From Sphingomonas hankyongi (GTDB lineage: Bacteria; Pseudomonadota; Alphaproteobacteria; Sphingomonadales; Sphingomonadaceae), in assembly GCF_023516575.1 (NCBI RefSeq), contig NZ_JAMGBE010000002.1:1-64000 (forward strand): 64,000 bases of DNA, read 5' to 3'. Every line of letters starts with the position of its first letter. The stretch's first letter is position 1. Both the position numbers and the translations under genes were made by a program. The notes below the pieces were generated by a model that saw nothing but the letters and a program-made list of their open reading frames with translations, was not told the origin of the DNA and searched no databases. This document shows positions 28,631-37,900 of the stretch, piece after piece.

Positions 28631-29299
28631 TTAGCCGATCCAGCGCCAGAAGCCGGCAGGCATGCCCCCAAGCGCGCCATGAAGCCAAGTCGCCACTAGG
28701 AACAGCAAAGTTCCACCAATCAGCGCGAGCGCCCCGGGGTTCGCGGCGCCGCGCGTAAAAGGAACGAAGGCAGTCTGCGCGGTCCATTCGTGCCACGCTT
28801 CACCCATAAGCATGCTCTTCTTGCGATCCTGCCCCAGCGATCCGCCGAGCGCGAGAATGAGGATGGCACTGTCGAACACCAGCGCCTTGGGCGTGCCGAC
28901 CGCAATGAGGTGCGTAATCGCCCACGAGGCAAAACCCCACATCATCGGGTGGCGGGTGATTGCGAGCACGCCGGTGGGGCCTCCAGATGGGCCCCGAGCG
29001 CCGACAAGAGCGGGATTGCGGACGAACGATCCGACGAAGAGGATCGAGCCGAACCACATCAGCAAAGTCGCGATGATCCAGAGCGCGTCACCTGCCGCCC
29101 ACAGCGGCGGTTCCCGTCCGATCACCCGGTAGAAGTAGATCGCGCATCCGAAGGTAACGAGCGCTACCAGCGAATAAATTCCCCGGAATGCTCCCGCGCC
29201 GAGGGAGCGCACGAGTGGCTCACGAAGCGGGTGGGATAAAAGGAAATGCGTGGCGACGAACGCGATGACCGAAAAGAAGAGGCCCATCTGCGGCGTCAA
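28631..29299 (-). CDS. NnrU-family membrane protein
   Basis: 222 residues if started at the TTG at 29299 (overlapping the upstream stop as TTGA, with GGAGG ten bases before). The ATG at 29287 has no good ribosome site. Six or so spans; the family core is [25 protein letters not shown], with GRNPL-like [12 protein letters not shown] before it and [13 protein letters not shown] after. NnrU proteins are tied to nitrogen-oxide metabolism in some bacteria, but this widespread family includes methyltransferase-like membrane proteins, and no denitrification genes are seen here. Last gene of the transporter/amidohydrolase operon. Confidence 0.8.
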   Translation of the reverse strand: MTPQMGLFFSVIAFVATHFLLSHPLREPLVRSLGAGAFRGIYSLVALVTFGCAIYFYRVIGREPPLWAAGDALWIIATLLMWFGSILFVGSFVRNPALVGARGPSGGPTGVLAITRHPMMWGFASWAITHLIAVGTPKALVFDSAILILALGGSLGQDRKKSMLMGEAWHEWTAQTAFVPFTRGAANPGALALIGGTLLFLVATWLHGALGGMPAGFWRWIG

Positions 29300-30678
29300 T
29301 GGCGATAGGCCTCCGGCAGATCGCGGCGCGGCAGATAACGATAGCGATCCCGCAGGCGCGTCTGGTGATTCTCCAGCGGCTGACGGACGCCGTCGATGAA
29401 TACGGCTTCCGCCGCACTCGAACCTTCGAGCGGATCGCCCGACCAGATGACCACATCGGCGCGACGACCGGGCGCGAGGCTGCCGATCTCGCGGCCCATT
29501 CCGATCGCTTCCGCGGGCCGAGACGTGATCATCGCCAAAGCCTCGCCCCAGCTCACCCCGGCTGCGCCCGGCACGCGCTGAAGCGCCACCAGATTCCCGG
29601 CATATTGGCGCTGCGCGAAGATGTTGCGCGTATCGTTATCGTCGATCATCCCGATCGAGACATTGACCCCGGCAGCACGCATCCGGCCGACATTGGACTG
29701 GGTGGCCGCCAGTTGCTCGAAGGAAGCCGGCAAATCGTTGACCGCGGAGGCAATGACTGGAACGCCCGCCCGAGCGATCCGGTCGGCCACGGTCCAACCC
29801 TCGGTGGCTCCCACCAGCACGATTTTGAGCCCGGGAAAATCGTGCGTGAGCGAGAGCACGTTCAGTATGTCGCTGGCGCGCTCGACATGGACGAAGAGGT
29901 ACTGCCGCCCTTGCAGCACCGGCACCAGCGCCGCCGCGTCGTAGCGGGTCAGAAGCACGTCCTCGTTGCGGCGCGCTTCGTAGATACGAGACTCATTGGG
30001 ATCGCGGACGATGGGGCGATCGCGCTCATCGGGTTCCTGTCCCCGCGAAGCCTGCATCGGAACGGCGTATCGACGAAGCTGGGAAGCTTCTCGCAACGCA
30101 TTTCTGAACAGGGCGAATGCCGAGGAGCGTGATCCACCGGCCTTGTCGGCGCCAGTTTCGCCGAGCTCTACGAACTGGAACTTCCTGGCCGCAGTGATCG
30201 GATCCATGTCCGCGCCAGTGTCGATAACGGCGCCCTGTCCGCCGAAGATGCTCTTGCCGGTTCCGGGCGAAACGAGAGCCCGGGTAACTCCGTCTGCGCG
30301 GTTGACTGCAATTGTCGACGCGAGCGGATTGACCGACGGTACGACGTCGATTGCAGCGCTGAACGGCCCGTTTGCGCTGACGTCCTCGGAGCCCTCGGCC
30401 GAGAGATCGACTTCACTGATCCCGAGCCGGGTGAAGCCGCCGATAATGCCCGGCGTGACCCACTTGCCGGTGGCGTCGATGACTTGAGCGCCGGCCGGCA
30501 GTTTCATTTGCATGCCGCCTGCAGCGACCACTCGGCCATCGCGGACGACGACCGTCCCGTTCGGGATAGGCTCCGATCCGTCGCCGAGCGCGACCGTCCC
30601 GCCGCGGATCACGAACGTCTGACCTTGCGCGCCTACTGCGGCTGCCGCGAGAAGCAGCCCCGCGAGCCGCGCGATCAC
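29296..30678 (-). CDS. amidohydrolase-family protein lacking metal-binding motifs (paired with the next)
   Basis: 460 residues from a GTG at 30678 overlapping the upstream stop (GTGA); an N-terminal signal peptide (LAGLLLAAAAVGAQGQ) implies export. The amidohydrolase frame is clear (NGTVVVRDGRVVAAGG, DATGKWVTPGIIGGFTRLG, and the end GSLAPGRRADVVIWSGDPLE). However, the metal-binding His-x-His after TPG is replaced by GFT, the later His reads VGATEG, and the last Asp loop reads IGMIDDND. It therefore probably lacks the normal metal site and may act as a non-catalytic partner of the neighbouring enzyme (inference). Confidence 0.85.
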   Translation of the reverse strand: MIARLAGLLLAAAAVGAQGQTFVIRGGTVALGDGSEPIPNGTVVVRDGRVVAAGGMQMKLPAGAQVIDATGKWVTPGIIGGFTRLGISEVDLSAEGSEDVSANGPFSAAIDVVPSVNPLASTIAVNRADGVTRALVSPGTGKSIFGGQGAVIDTGADMDPITAARKFQFVELGETGADKAGGSRSSAFALFRNALREASQLRRYAVPMQASRGQEPDERDRPIVRDPNESRIYEARRNEDVLLTRYDAAALVPVLQGRQYLFVHVERASDILNVLSLTHDFPGLKIVLVGATEGWTVADRIARAGVPVIASAVNDLPASFEQLAATQSNVGRMRAAGVNVSIGMIDDNDTRNIFAQRQYAGNLVALQRVPGAAGVSWGEALAMITSRPAEAIGMGREIGSLAPGRRADVVIWSGDPLEGSSAAEAVFIDGVRQPLENHQTRLRDRYRYLPRRDLPEAYRH

Positions 30679-32078
30679 TTGACGTCCCCTTCGCCGGGCT
30701 GGCCGAGTTCGAAGTCGGTCACCGGCCTGTGCTTCGGATCGTTGGCGTCGTACATCATCGCTCCATCGATCCAGACGCGCTCCGGCCGCGAATAGTCGCT
30801 GAATGGATCGCCATTCCACAGCACGACATCCGCCATCTTGCCAGGCGCAAGAGTGCCCGTCTTGTCGAGTATACCCATGGCCTGCGCGGGATTGCGGCTG
30901 AGCCACGTCCAGGCGATGGCTTCCGACAGGTTCGGGATCCCCGCTCGGATACCATCGGCGAGTGCCTTTGCCGCTTCCTGGTTCAAGCGCTGAATTCCAT
31001 TGGGATCGTCGGAATGTACGATGGCGCATGCACCTGCGTTGTGGACGAACGGGATGTTCTCCTTGATCGCGTCGTAGCTTTCCATCTTGAAGCCGTACCA
31101 ATCGGCCCACATCGCCGAGCAAATTCCTTCTCGAGCGAGTAGGTCGGCGATCTTGTAGCTTTCCACCGCATGGTGGAACGCCGCGATCTTGTAGCCGAAT
31201 TCATGGCTCATATCGATCATGTTGGCCATTTCGTCGGCCCGATAGCAGTGGTTCTGGACGAGGATCTTGCCCGCTAGCACTCCGCGAAGCGTATCCATGG
31301 CAAGATCACGCTCCGGCATCTCGCCGCCGTTGCGCTCATATTTGTCCCACTTGCGCTTGTAGGCCTGTGCCTTGATCCAGACCCCGCGCGCATAGGCGAT
31401 ATTGCCCATGCGCGTCTGCGGCATGTTGCCCTTCGAGCCATAGACTCGCTTCGGGTTCTCGCCGCAGGCCATTTTCAGCCCATACGGCGCTCCAGGGAAT
31501 TTCATGCCCTGCGCCGTTCGCGCGGGCACATTCTTAAGCGTTACGGATCGGCCGCCGAACAGGTTCGCGGATCCCGGCAGGACCTGCAAAGTAGTGACGC
31601 CGCCATTCATCAAGGCGCGCGTGAAGCCCGGGTCCTGCGGCCAGACGCTATGCTCAGCCCAAACTTCCGGACGCGCAGGTGATGTGGCTTCGTTTCCGTC
31701 CGACTGGGATTCGACGCCCGGAGACGGATAGTCGCCCAGGTGACTATGGATATCGATCACGCCCGGCGTGACGAACTTGCCGGTTCCGTCGATTTCCTGA
31801 GCGCCCGCGGGCGTCGCGAGCTCTGGTCCGCCGATTCCCTGCACGACGCCGTCCCCGAAGATGACGGTGCCGTCGTTGATCTGCTTCCCCTCGCCATCGA
31901 AGACTGTCGCGTGGCGGATGACCGTAAGCACGCCCGGGTAGCGGACGTAGGTCGAAGGGTACGGATCTTCGTTGATGCGGATCGGCGCCGCCGCTTTGGG
32001 CTTCCCACCGAGCTCGGCGCAGCCCGTCAGGAGACAAACAGCAGCGAGCGCGAGTGCAACGCGCCCCTTATTTGACAC
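30675..32078 (-). CDS. amidohydrolase-family lipoprotein (imidazolonepropionase/prolidase-like)
   Basis: 467 residues from a GTG at 32078, overlapping the transporter end by 11 bases. The signal ends in a perfect lipobox, LLTGC, so it is a lipoprotein. Metal site: VIDIHSHLGDY (His-x-His), then NHCYRADEM and AAFHHAVESY for the later His residues, and IVHSDDPNG for the Asp. The closing GTLAPGKMADVVLWNGDPF is shared by the superfamily. Members of this branch cleave dipeptides or cyclic amides. It follows a peptide transporter gene, which supports use of small peptides (inference). Confidence 0.88.
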   Translation of the reverse strand: MSNKGRVALALAAVCLLTGCAELGGKPKAAAPIRINEDPYPSTYVRYPGVLTVIRHATVFDGEGKQINDGTVIFGDGVVQGIGGPELATPAGAQEIDGTGKFVTPGVIDIHSHLGDYPSPGVESQSDGNEATSPARPEVWAEHSVWPQDPGFTRALMNGGVTTLQVLPGSANLFGGRSVTLKNVPARTAQGMKFPGAPYGLKMACGENPKRVYGSKGNMPQTRMGNIAYARGVWIKAQAYKRKWDKYERNGGEMPERDLAMDTLRGVLAGKILVQNHCYRADEMANMIDMSHEFGYKIAAFHHAVESYKIADLLAREGICSAMWADWYGFKMESYDAIKENIPFVHNAGACAIVHSDDPNGIQRLNQEAAKALADGIRAGIPNLSEAIAWTWLSRNPAQAMGILDKTGTLAPGKMADVVLWNGDPFSDYSRPERVWIDGAMMYDANDPKHRPVTDFELGQPGEGDVK

Positions 32079-33879
32079 CGTGCATCCACTTCTGAAGAGG
32101 CCAGGACAGGAGGAACAGCACAACTCCCGCTCCGATCGCGATCCAGGCAATGGTCGTGAACGTGCCGGTATAGGTGTCCAGGCTGACCTTCAGGTTCGTC
32201 ACCTGCCCGCCAACCGTCTCGACGCTCGCAAACTGCGCAACGACGCCCGCGACATATTGCGCGACCGAAATCGACAGGAACCACACGCCCATCATCAATC
32301 CCACGACGCGCGCGATCGACAGTTTCGTGATCATGCTGAGGCCCACCGGGGATATACACAGCTCCGCGATCGAGTGGATCAGGTAGAGGCCCGCAAGCCA
32401 CCACAGCCCCACCTGGAAGTTGTTGCCAGCGCCGGCGAACTGCGTTCCGAACACAAGCAGCAGGAATCCGGCCCCGACCCCCATGAGCGCAACGGAGAAT
32501 TTAACCGGGATCGTGGGTTCAAGACCGCGCTTTGCGAGCCCTATCCACAATGCGCTCATCACCGGCGCCAGCAGCACGATGAAGAGCGGATTGAAGTTCT
32601 GCGTCTGCGGTGCGGACAATGTGAACAGCCCAAACACGCTGCGATCGGTGTTCCGGTCGGCAAACAGGGTCAGCGAGGATCCCGCCTGCTCGAACAGAGT
32701 CCAGAAGAAGACGTTGAAGATGATCAGGATCATCGCCGCCGTCATCATCTGTGCCTCGACACGCGTCCCTTTGGTATAGGACCAGATAAGGATACCCGGG
32801 ACACTGACGAGAAAGGTACCGAAGAGCAGCTTGCCCATTAGCGACAGCGAAGCGATGTACCCGATGAAGCCAGAGCCCTCGGCCGCCGGCTGGCTGTTCA
32901 TGAGGTTGTGGAACAGGAACATCAGCACGGGCACTGCGACCAGCGCACAGATGTAAATGATGATGTCCTTGTTCGGTGCCGAGTCAGGACGTTCGCCATA
33001 GCCGCTGAGCCGGCCGCCATCGAACTGGATCAATGCATAGCTGATCAACATCCCGACGCCCGCGAGGCTGAGTCCGGCCCACCAACCGAAGTAATCGGCC
33101 AGCAACGGGCAGAACAGCTGACCGCCGATCGATCCCAGATTGATGCCCATGTAGAAGATGGTGAACCCGGAATCTCGCCTCCGGTCGCCTTGGTCGTAGA
33201 GCGTGCCCACGATGGTCGAGATGTTCGGCTTGAAGAAGCCGTTGCCGACCGAAATCAGCGACAGCGCTAGCAACATGATCGTGATCGTCATCGAATTGCG
33301 GTCAGCGCCGGATTCGAAGCGGCCCTTCTCAAGGCGCTGCGCTTCCTGGCCATTGTCGAGCAGCGAAATCGAACCGTCCTCGTTGCCGCGAATTTGCAGC
33401 TTCTTGCCCTCAGCGACCACGAAGCGCGCTTCATTCGGGTCGCTCGATGGCCGGTCGACGAAATTGTCGACGACCACTTCGTACCTCTGCCCGTCGATCA
33501 TTGCGTAGGGCTTCGCAGGCGAGCCTCCGAATGCGAGCGTGAAATAGCCGAGCGCCATAACGATCGCTCCGAACTTCACGGATCGCTTGGAGCCCAGAAA
33601 CTGATCGGCGATCAGGCCGCCGACGAGAGGCGTCAGATACACCAGCGCGGTGTAGCCTCCGTAGAGACCGGTTGCCTGCTGGTCGGAAAAAAGGAAATGC
33701 TTGGTGAGGTAGAGCGTGAGCAGCGCTCGCATACCGTAATAGCCGAACCGCTCCCACATCTCCGTGGTGAACAGGCGTGCGAGTTGGCGCGGATGCCCGA
33801 ACCAGGTGCTCTTGTCGGCTGGGCTTGTCCTACCCGAAGCAGGCGAAAACGGCTCTTCTACGGCCGGCGTGTCGACCAT
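32068..33879 (-). CDS. POT-family proton-coupled di/tripeptide transporter
   Basis: 603 residues with about 12-14 membrane spans. POT signatures are FGYYGMRALLTLYL (the family's ExxERFxYY region begins in WERFGYYG), FLIADQFLGSKRSV, FYMGINLGSIGG and the C-terminal FWTLFEQAGSSLTLFADRN. It carries small peptides inward with protons. A hydrophilic segment of ~70 residues (DGQRYEVVVDNFV ... GQEAQRLEKG) sits between early spans, longer than in DtpA. First gene of the operon with two amidohydrolases and NnrU. Confidence 0.93.
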   Translation of the reverse strand: MVDTPAVEEPFSPASGRTSPADKSTWFGHPRQLARLFTTEMWERFGYYGMRALLTLYLTKHFLFSDQQATGLYGGYTALVYLTPLVGGLIADQFLGSKRSVKFGAIVMALGYFTLAFGGSPAKPYAMIDGQRYEVVVDNFVDRPSSDPNEARFVVAEGKKLQIRGNEDGSISLLDNGQEAQRLEKGRFESGADRNSMTITIMLLALSLISVGNGFFKPNISTIVGTLYDQGDRRRDSGFTIFYMGINLGSIGGQLFCPLLADYFGWWAGLSLAGVGMLISYALIQFDGGRLSGYGERPDSAPNKDIIIYICALVAVPVLMFLFHNLMNSQPAAEGSGFIGYIASLSLMGKLLFGTFLVSVPGILIWSYTKGTRVEAQMMTAAMILIIFNVFFWTLFEQAGSSLTLFADRNTDRSVFGLFTLSAPQTQNFNPLFIVLLAPVMSALWIGLAKRGLEPTIPVKFSVALMGVGAGFLLLVFGTQFAGAGNNFQVGLWWLAGLYLIHSIAELCISPVGLSMITKLSIARVVGLMMGVWFLSISVAQYVAGVVAQFASVETVGGQVTNLKVSLDTYTGTFTTIAWIAIGAGVVLFLLSWPLQKWMHGVK

Positions 33880-33989
33880 TTGTACTCTCTCCCCAAGCGC
33901 GGGTGCGCTCGGGGCGCGACCCTAACGGGCAAAATCCGCTTGTGAAGCTGATTGTTGCAACGGCCGCAGCTCACTATCTGCCCTGGTCG

Positions 33990-34574
33990 ATGCTCAACGA
34001 CCGTTCATCGATCCTTTCGTTCCTCGAGACGCGGCGCTCGGGCCGGCCGCGCGAGCTCGTCGGGCCGGGCCCCTCGACCGAAGAGATGGAGCGGATCCTC
34101 ACGATAGCTGCGCGCGCTCCCGACCACGGCAAGCTCACCCCATGGAAATTCATCACGGTCTCCGAAAACCAGCGTGGCGTACTGGCCGAACTGCTTCTCA
34201 ACGCGCTCGTTGAGGATAACCCCGCGGCCACCCCGGCGCACCGCGATAAAGAAGTGAATTTTGCCCACTACCCCGGCCAGCTGGTTGTCCTGATCTCCGC
34301 ACCGGTCCCGGATCACAAGATCCCCGTTTGGGAGCAGGAATTGTCATGCGGCGCAGCAGGTATGAGCCTGCTGCTTGGCGCCCATGCCCTCGGCTTTGTC
34401 GCGGGCTGGGTAACCGGATGGCGCGCCTATTCCGAGCCTGTCAGGCAAGCCTTTTGCGGTCCCGGGGAGCGGATCGCAGGTTTCATCTTCATCGGGCATC
34501 CCGCTCGTGAAGTTGAGGAGCGGGAGCGTCCTGAGCTCAGCTCGATCTGGAAGCGCTGGAAGCCGTCCGCCTAA
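33990..34574 (+). CDS. nitroreductase family protein (YdjA-like)
   Basis: 194 residues from an ATG at 33990; a GTG at 33942 would add 16. Family marks: LETRRSGRPREL, IAARAPDHGKLTPWKFI near residue 40, VWEQELSCGAAGMSLLLGAHALG near 120, and IAGFIFIGHPA. The small FMN-dependent YdjA group reduces nitro or quinone compounds; the substrate is unknown. Divergent from the peptide transporter, with 110 bases between. Confidence 0.9.
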   Translation: MLNDRSSILSFLETRRSGRPRELVGPGPSTEEMERILTIAARAPDHGKLTPWKFITVSENQRGVLAELLLNALVEDNPAATPAHRDKEVNFAHYPGQLVVLISAPVPDHKIPVWEQELSCGAAGMSLLLGAHALGFVAGWVTGWRAYSEPVRQAFCGPGERIAGFIFIGHPAREVEERERPELSSIWKRWKPSA

Positions 34575-34583
34575 CCTTTTGAG

Positions 34584-34611
34584 TTGAATCTTCTCCGATC
34601 CGCTGTATTAT
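34584..34611 (+). promoter_or_regulatory. predicted promoter giving a leaderless gntR transcript
   Basis: TTGAAT (34584..34589), a 16-base spacer and TATTAT (34606..34611). The -10 ends six bases before the ATG at 34618, so transcription would start at or right next to the start codon. No ribosome-binding site is seen. Confidence 0.5.
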
Positions 34612-34617
34612 GACAGC

Positions 34618-34974
34618 ATGACGCTTCGCACCCAGCATGATAAGCCCGTTTACGTTCGCCTGCGTGAGACGATTGCGGATGCAATTCTTGCGGGCAAATA
34701 TTCCGACGGCGATCCACTCCCATCGGTTCGGGCCCTTGCAGCCGAAGAGCAGGCCAACCCGCTGACGGTCGCGAAGGCATATCAAGGATTTCAGGACGAA
34801 GGGCTGATCGTGGTCAAGCGTGGGGTCGGCATGTTTGTAGCCCCCGGCGCCAGGAGCCGACTGAGTGAATCCGAGCGCAGCCGGTTCCTGAAGGAAGAGT
34901 GGCCGCAGATCAGTGCGAGGATGCGCCGTCTCGGCATTGATCCGGCGCAGCTTCTCGATCGCGAGCGCGCCTAA
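34618..34974 (+). CDS. GntR-family regulator, YtrA subfamily
   Basis: 118 residues, the short YtrA size. Winged helix: VYVRLRETIADAILAGKYSDGDPLPSVRALAAEEQANPLTVAKAYQ split over two helices, with LPSVR and the wing KRGVGMFVAPGA. The C-terminal helix pair is the only other domain, so the effector is unclear. YtrA regulators normally control adjacent ABC transporters, but none is here; the nearest transporter is bioY, convergent, with a 65-base overlap. Predicted leaderless mRNA. Confidence 0.88.
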   Translation: MTLRTQHDKPVYVRLRETIADAILAGKYSDGDPLPSVRALAAEEQANPLTVAKAYQGFQDEGLIVVKRGVGMFVAPGARSRLSESERSRFLKEEWPQISARMRRLGIDPAQLLDRERA

Positions 34975-35494
34975 GACCGCGGATCAGCCGGAACAGCGCG
35001 GCGGCAACCGCCGACTTCAAAGCAGCGCCGGGCAGGAACGGCATGACACCTTTCGACAGCGCGGCTTGCGCGCCGATTTTCGCGGCCAGCCAGGAAGCCC
35101 CCATCGCCAGAATGATCAAGTGTGCAGCGAGGGCGAAAACGAACAGCCACGTCACGGTTTTGCGTCCCGAATTTGCGCCTATTCCGGCTAGCGCAGCCGC
35201 GAACGGAAAGGACCAGAGGTAGCCAGCCGTTGGCCCGGTAAGATGCTCCAGCCCTCCCGCCCCTTCGGCGAAGACCGGCGCCCCTGCCGCACCGAGGCCT
35301 AGCCAGAGAAAAGTCGCGAGCGAACCGAACCTGGTCCCAAGCAGGAACCCCGTCAGAACAACAGCCAAGGTTTGCAGGGTCATCGGGACCGGGTTCATTG
35401 AGATTGTGACCTGTGAGGAGAGTGCCAGCCCGATGACGGCAAGCGCGACCCACAGGGAACGGAAGAGCAAAGAAGGATGGGTCGGAAGAGGCAC
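34910..35494 (-). CDS. bioY: BioY biotin transporter S component
   Basis: 194 residues with six spans. BioY marks: SMNPVPMTLQTLAVVLTGFLLG near residue 35 and GAPVFAEGAGGLEHLTGPTAGYLWSFP near 70, the biotin-binding part. BioY can import biotin alone or with EcfA/EcfT; no ECF genes are seen in the window. Its C-terminus overlaps the convergent GntR gene by 65 bases. Confidence 0.93.
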   Translation of the reverse strand: MPLPTHPSLLFRSLWVALAVIGLALSSQVTISMNPVPMTLQTLAVVLTGFLLGTRFGSLATFLWLGLGAAGAPVFAEGAGGLEHLTGPTAGYLWSFPFAAALAGIGANSGRKTVTWLFVFALAAHLIILAMGASWLAAKIGAQAALSKGVMPFLPGAALKSAVAAALFRLIRGLRRARDREAAPDQCRDGASSH

Positions 35495-35560
35495 CTTCCC
35501 GGCCTGATATCGGCTGTAGCGCTTGAAGCAACCGAGCGCGCGCTCTAGCCGCGTGGGGCC

Positions 35561-36475
35561 ATGGTCCTTCAGACCCGCATATTGCCTTTTGACGCGGACT
35601 CAATTGCCGAGGCAGCACGTGTTGTCCTCTCCGGCGAGCCGGTCGCTGTGCCTACTGAGACCGTCTACGGGCTCGCGGCCGATGCAACGAACGCATCCGC
35701 CGTCGCTCGCATCTACGAAGCAAAGGGTCGTCCAAGCTTCAACCCGCTCATTATCCACGTTGCCAACATCGAAGTCGCCGAACGCATCGGCGAGTTCTGC
35801 GACTTCGCACGCAAGCTCGCCGAAGAGCACTGGCCCGGGCCCCTGACTTTGGTCGTTCCACGTCGAGAAAATGCCGGCATCGCATCGCTTGCGACGGCTG
35901 GGTTGCAATCGGTCGGCCTACGGGTTCCGAACCATCCGGCAATGCAGGCCTTGCTGCAGGCGACCGGACGTCCTCTCGCGGCACCATCGGCGAATGCCAG
36001 CGGAACGATCAGCCCGACGCGGGCCGAGCACGTGGCGAGGAGCCTGAGCGGGCGGATCGCCTTGATTATCGACGGCGGGCCCACCGAGCGCGGACTCGAG
36101 TCCACGATCGTCGCTGCGACCGATGGAGAGCTGCGTCTGCTACGGCCTGGTCCGATACAGCTTCAGGCCGAGACTGCTTTTTCGGGCAGGATCGAGGCGC
36201 CGGGACAGATGGCGAGCCATTATGCTCCCGCGAAGCCGCTGCGGTTAAATGCGACCAGTGCCAACGAGGGCGAGTACATGATCGGCTTCGGCGCAATTCA
36301 GGGTGAGTCCAATCTCAGCCCGAGCGGCAGCCTGACCGAAGCCGCCGCCAGGTTGTTCGACCTTCTTCACGAGGCCGATTCATCGTCTAAGGCACGGATT
36401 GCGATCGCTCCCGTCACCAACGAAGGCCTGGGCATCGCCATCAATGACAGGTTGCGGCGCGCAGCCGCTGCCTAG
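35561..36475 (+). CDS. tsaC: L-threonylcarbamoyladenylate synthase (Sua5 type)
   Basis: 304 residues, with both the YrdC domain and the C-terminal Sua5 domain. Core: VAVPTETVYGLAADA (~30), YEAKGRPSFNPLIIHV (~60), WPGPLTLVVPR (~100) and APSANASGTISPT (~145). The Sua5 linker is APGQMASHYAPAKPL (~220). It makes threonylcarbamoyl-AMP for the t6A modification of tRNAs that read ANN codons. Starts 66 bases from the bioY start on the other strand. Its end overlaps msrA by four bases. Confidence 0.93.
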   Translation: MVLQTRILPFDADSIAEAARVVLSGEPVAVPTETVYGLAADATNASAVARIYEAKGRPSFNPLIIHVANIEVAERIGEFCDFARKLAEEHWPGPLTLVVPRRENAGIASLATAGLQSVGLRVPNHPAMQALLQATGRPLAAPSANASGTISPTRAEHVARSLSGRIALIIDGGPTERGLESTIVAATDGELRLLRPGPIQLQAETAFSGRIEAPGQMASHYAPAKPLRLNATSANEGEYMIGFGAIQGESNLSPSGSLTEAAARLFDLLHEADSSSKARIAIAPVTNEGLGIAINDRLRRAAAA

Positions 36476-37020
36476 GCCGTCGCCGCAGCGCTCTTCGTAC
36501 GGTTCTGGAAGCTCTTCCGCAGCTTCTGGAGCTTGGGAGGAATGACGGCGATGCAGTACGGATTCCGCTGACCTTCTCCGGCCCAATAGTCCTGATGGTA
36601 TTCCTCGGCGGGGTACCATTCGCCTGAAGGTTCGATCGCAGTCACGATGCGGCCGTCATAGTCGGCATTGTTCCGCTCGATCGCGGCCCGCGCCTGTTGC
36701 TCCTGCTCTTCATTCCGCGGGAAGATCGCCGAGCGATATTGAGTGCCAACGTCGTTGCCCTGCCGATTCAATTGCGTGGGGTCGTGCGTGGCAAAGAAGA
36801 TGTCGAGCAAGTCCGCATAGCTGATCTGGTCGGAATCGAACGTCACACGGATGGCCTCGGCATGGCCGGTGTCGCCACCGCAGACTTGCTTATAGGTAGG
36901 TTTGGCGACCGTCCCGCCCGTGTAGCCGCTCTCAACGGATTTTACCCCGACGACATCGAGAAAGACTGCTTCGGTGCACCAGAAGCACCCGCCAGCCAGA
37001 ATTGCGATTTCATCGGCCAT
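36472..37020 (-). CDS. msrA: peptide-methionine (S)-S-oxide reductase
   Basis: 182 residues. Catalytic AGGCFWCTEAVF near residue 13, YTGGTVAKPTYKQVCGGDTGHAE, and the end EEYHQDYWAGEGQRNPYC. It reduces methionine-S-sulfoxide in proteins using thioredoxin. The C-terminus has no extra resolving Cys pair apart from that in NPYC. Cytosolic (no signal). Confidence 0.95.
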   Translation of the reverse strand: MADEIAILAGGCFWCTEAVFLDVVGVKSVESGYTGGTVAKPTYKQVCGGDTGHAEAIRVTFDSDQISYADLLDIFFATHDPTQLNRQGNDVGTQYRSAIFPRNEEQEQQARAAIERNNADYDGRIVTAIEPSGEWYPAEEYHQDYWAGEGQRNPYCIAVIPPKLQKLRKSFQNRTKSAAATA

Positions 37021-37057
37021 TGCTCGCTCCTTGCTATCAGGAGCGAAATAGTGGCGG

Positions 37058-37762
37058 TCAGCCGTTCTTGTAAGAGGCCTTCAGGCTCGCGAGCTCAAGC
37101 CTTTTCCCTACCCACTCGCTCAGCTCATCGAAATCGAGCGGCTGATCGAACACGATTCCCGCTTTGCGGTCGGAGTACCAGCGCACCTCGCCCTTGATCG
37201 GCCGAAGGCTTTCCACGACCACGACAACCTTTTTGCCGACACAATATTCCTCGATCGGCTCGACCTTCATCCCGGCGAGCGAGATGTCGTGAACGTCCAC
37301 GGTATAGTAGAGCTTGCCGACGCGAACCGATGCCTTGCAGGCAATTTCGAGGCGCGGCGGGCGCGGACGAAATCCGTGCCGCTGCTTGCGACCGGCCAAC
37401 AACTCGCCGATGTCGAGAGTATGGTCGAACTTTAGACCCACAAGGTCCTCGCGGGTCCATACTATCGATGCCGGGATTTTCTGCGATGATAGTTCTACCT
37501 GGACCTCATCGCCGACCGAGGGAGGGCGGGTGACGATCGCCATCAGACCCCCAGCCGACAGATTCTTGATCCGGATCAGCTGCTCGCTGTTGTTCACGAC
37601 GAGCTTCCCGATCCGCAGCATCGCCGAGACGCGTCCGTCCCCACGGCGCTCGACTGGCCGAGGAACGGCGGTCGACAGGGAAACCGTGGTCGACTCGAAT
37701 GCCGCGTCGACCGCGTTTTCAGAGGATTCAGCCGATTTCCGGCGGATCAAGGATCCAAACAT
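37058..37762 (-). CDS. tandem PilZ-domain protein (c-di-GMP receptor candidate)
   Basis: 234 residues with two PilZ-like units. The first (~35-125) has VERRGDGR (the RxxxR-type motif) and IKNLSAGGLM (the N/DxSxxG motif). The second (~135-215) has RPRPPRLEIA and VHDISLAGM. Both motifs form the c-di-GMP site in PilZ proteins; the first unit looks more complete. No other domain is seen, so it probably works by binding a partner. Divergent from the response regulator/EAL pair, 138 bases away, making a c-di-GMP cluster. Confidence 0.85.
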   Translation of the reverse strand: MFGSLIRRKSAESSENAVDAAFESTTVSLSTAVPRPVERRGDGRVSAMLRIGKLVVNNSEQLIRIKNLSAGGLMAIVTRPPSVGDEVQVELSSQKIPASIVWTREDLVGLKFDHTLDIGELLAGRKQRHGFRPRPPRLEIACKASVRVGKLYYTVDVHDISLAGMKVEPIEEYCVGKKVVVVVESLRPIKGEVRWYSDRKAGIVFDQPLDFDELSEWVGKRLELASLKASYKNG

Positions 37763-37900
37763 TCGTACCCAGCGCCTCCCAATCGGGTGCCAAAACGCTT
37801 CAGATTGGGACTTTATCGCCGTCAGGGTTAAAAGAGCGTTTCACTTCTTGACCTGTGGGGCCGTTGCTGTGCACCCCACGCGAGGGAGAGAGGAGACGCG

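Noticed and set aside
28631-29299. NnrU as evidence for denitrification
   Set aside because: No nitrite, nitric or nitrous oxide reductase genes are near; the family is broader than its name.
29299-30132. Plus-strand open frame of 277 codons
   Set aside because: Antisense to the second amidohydrolase gene; no family features.
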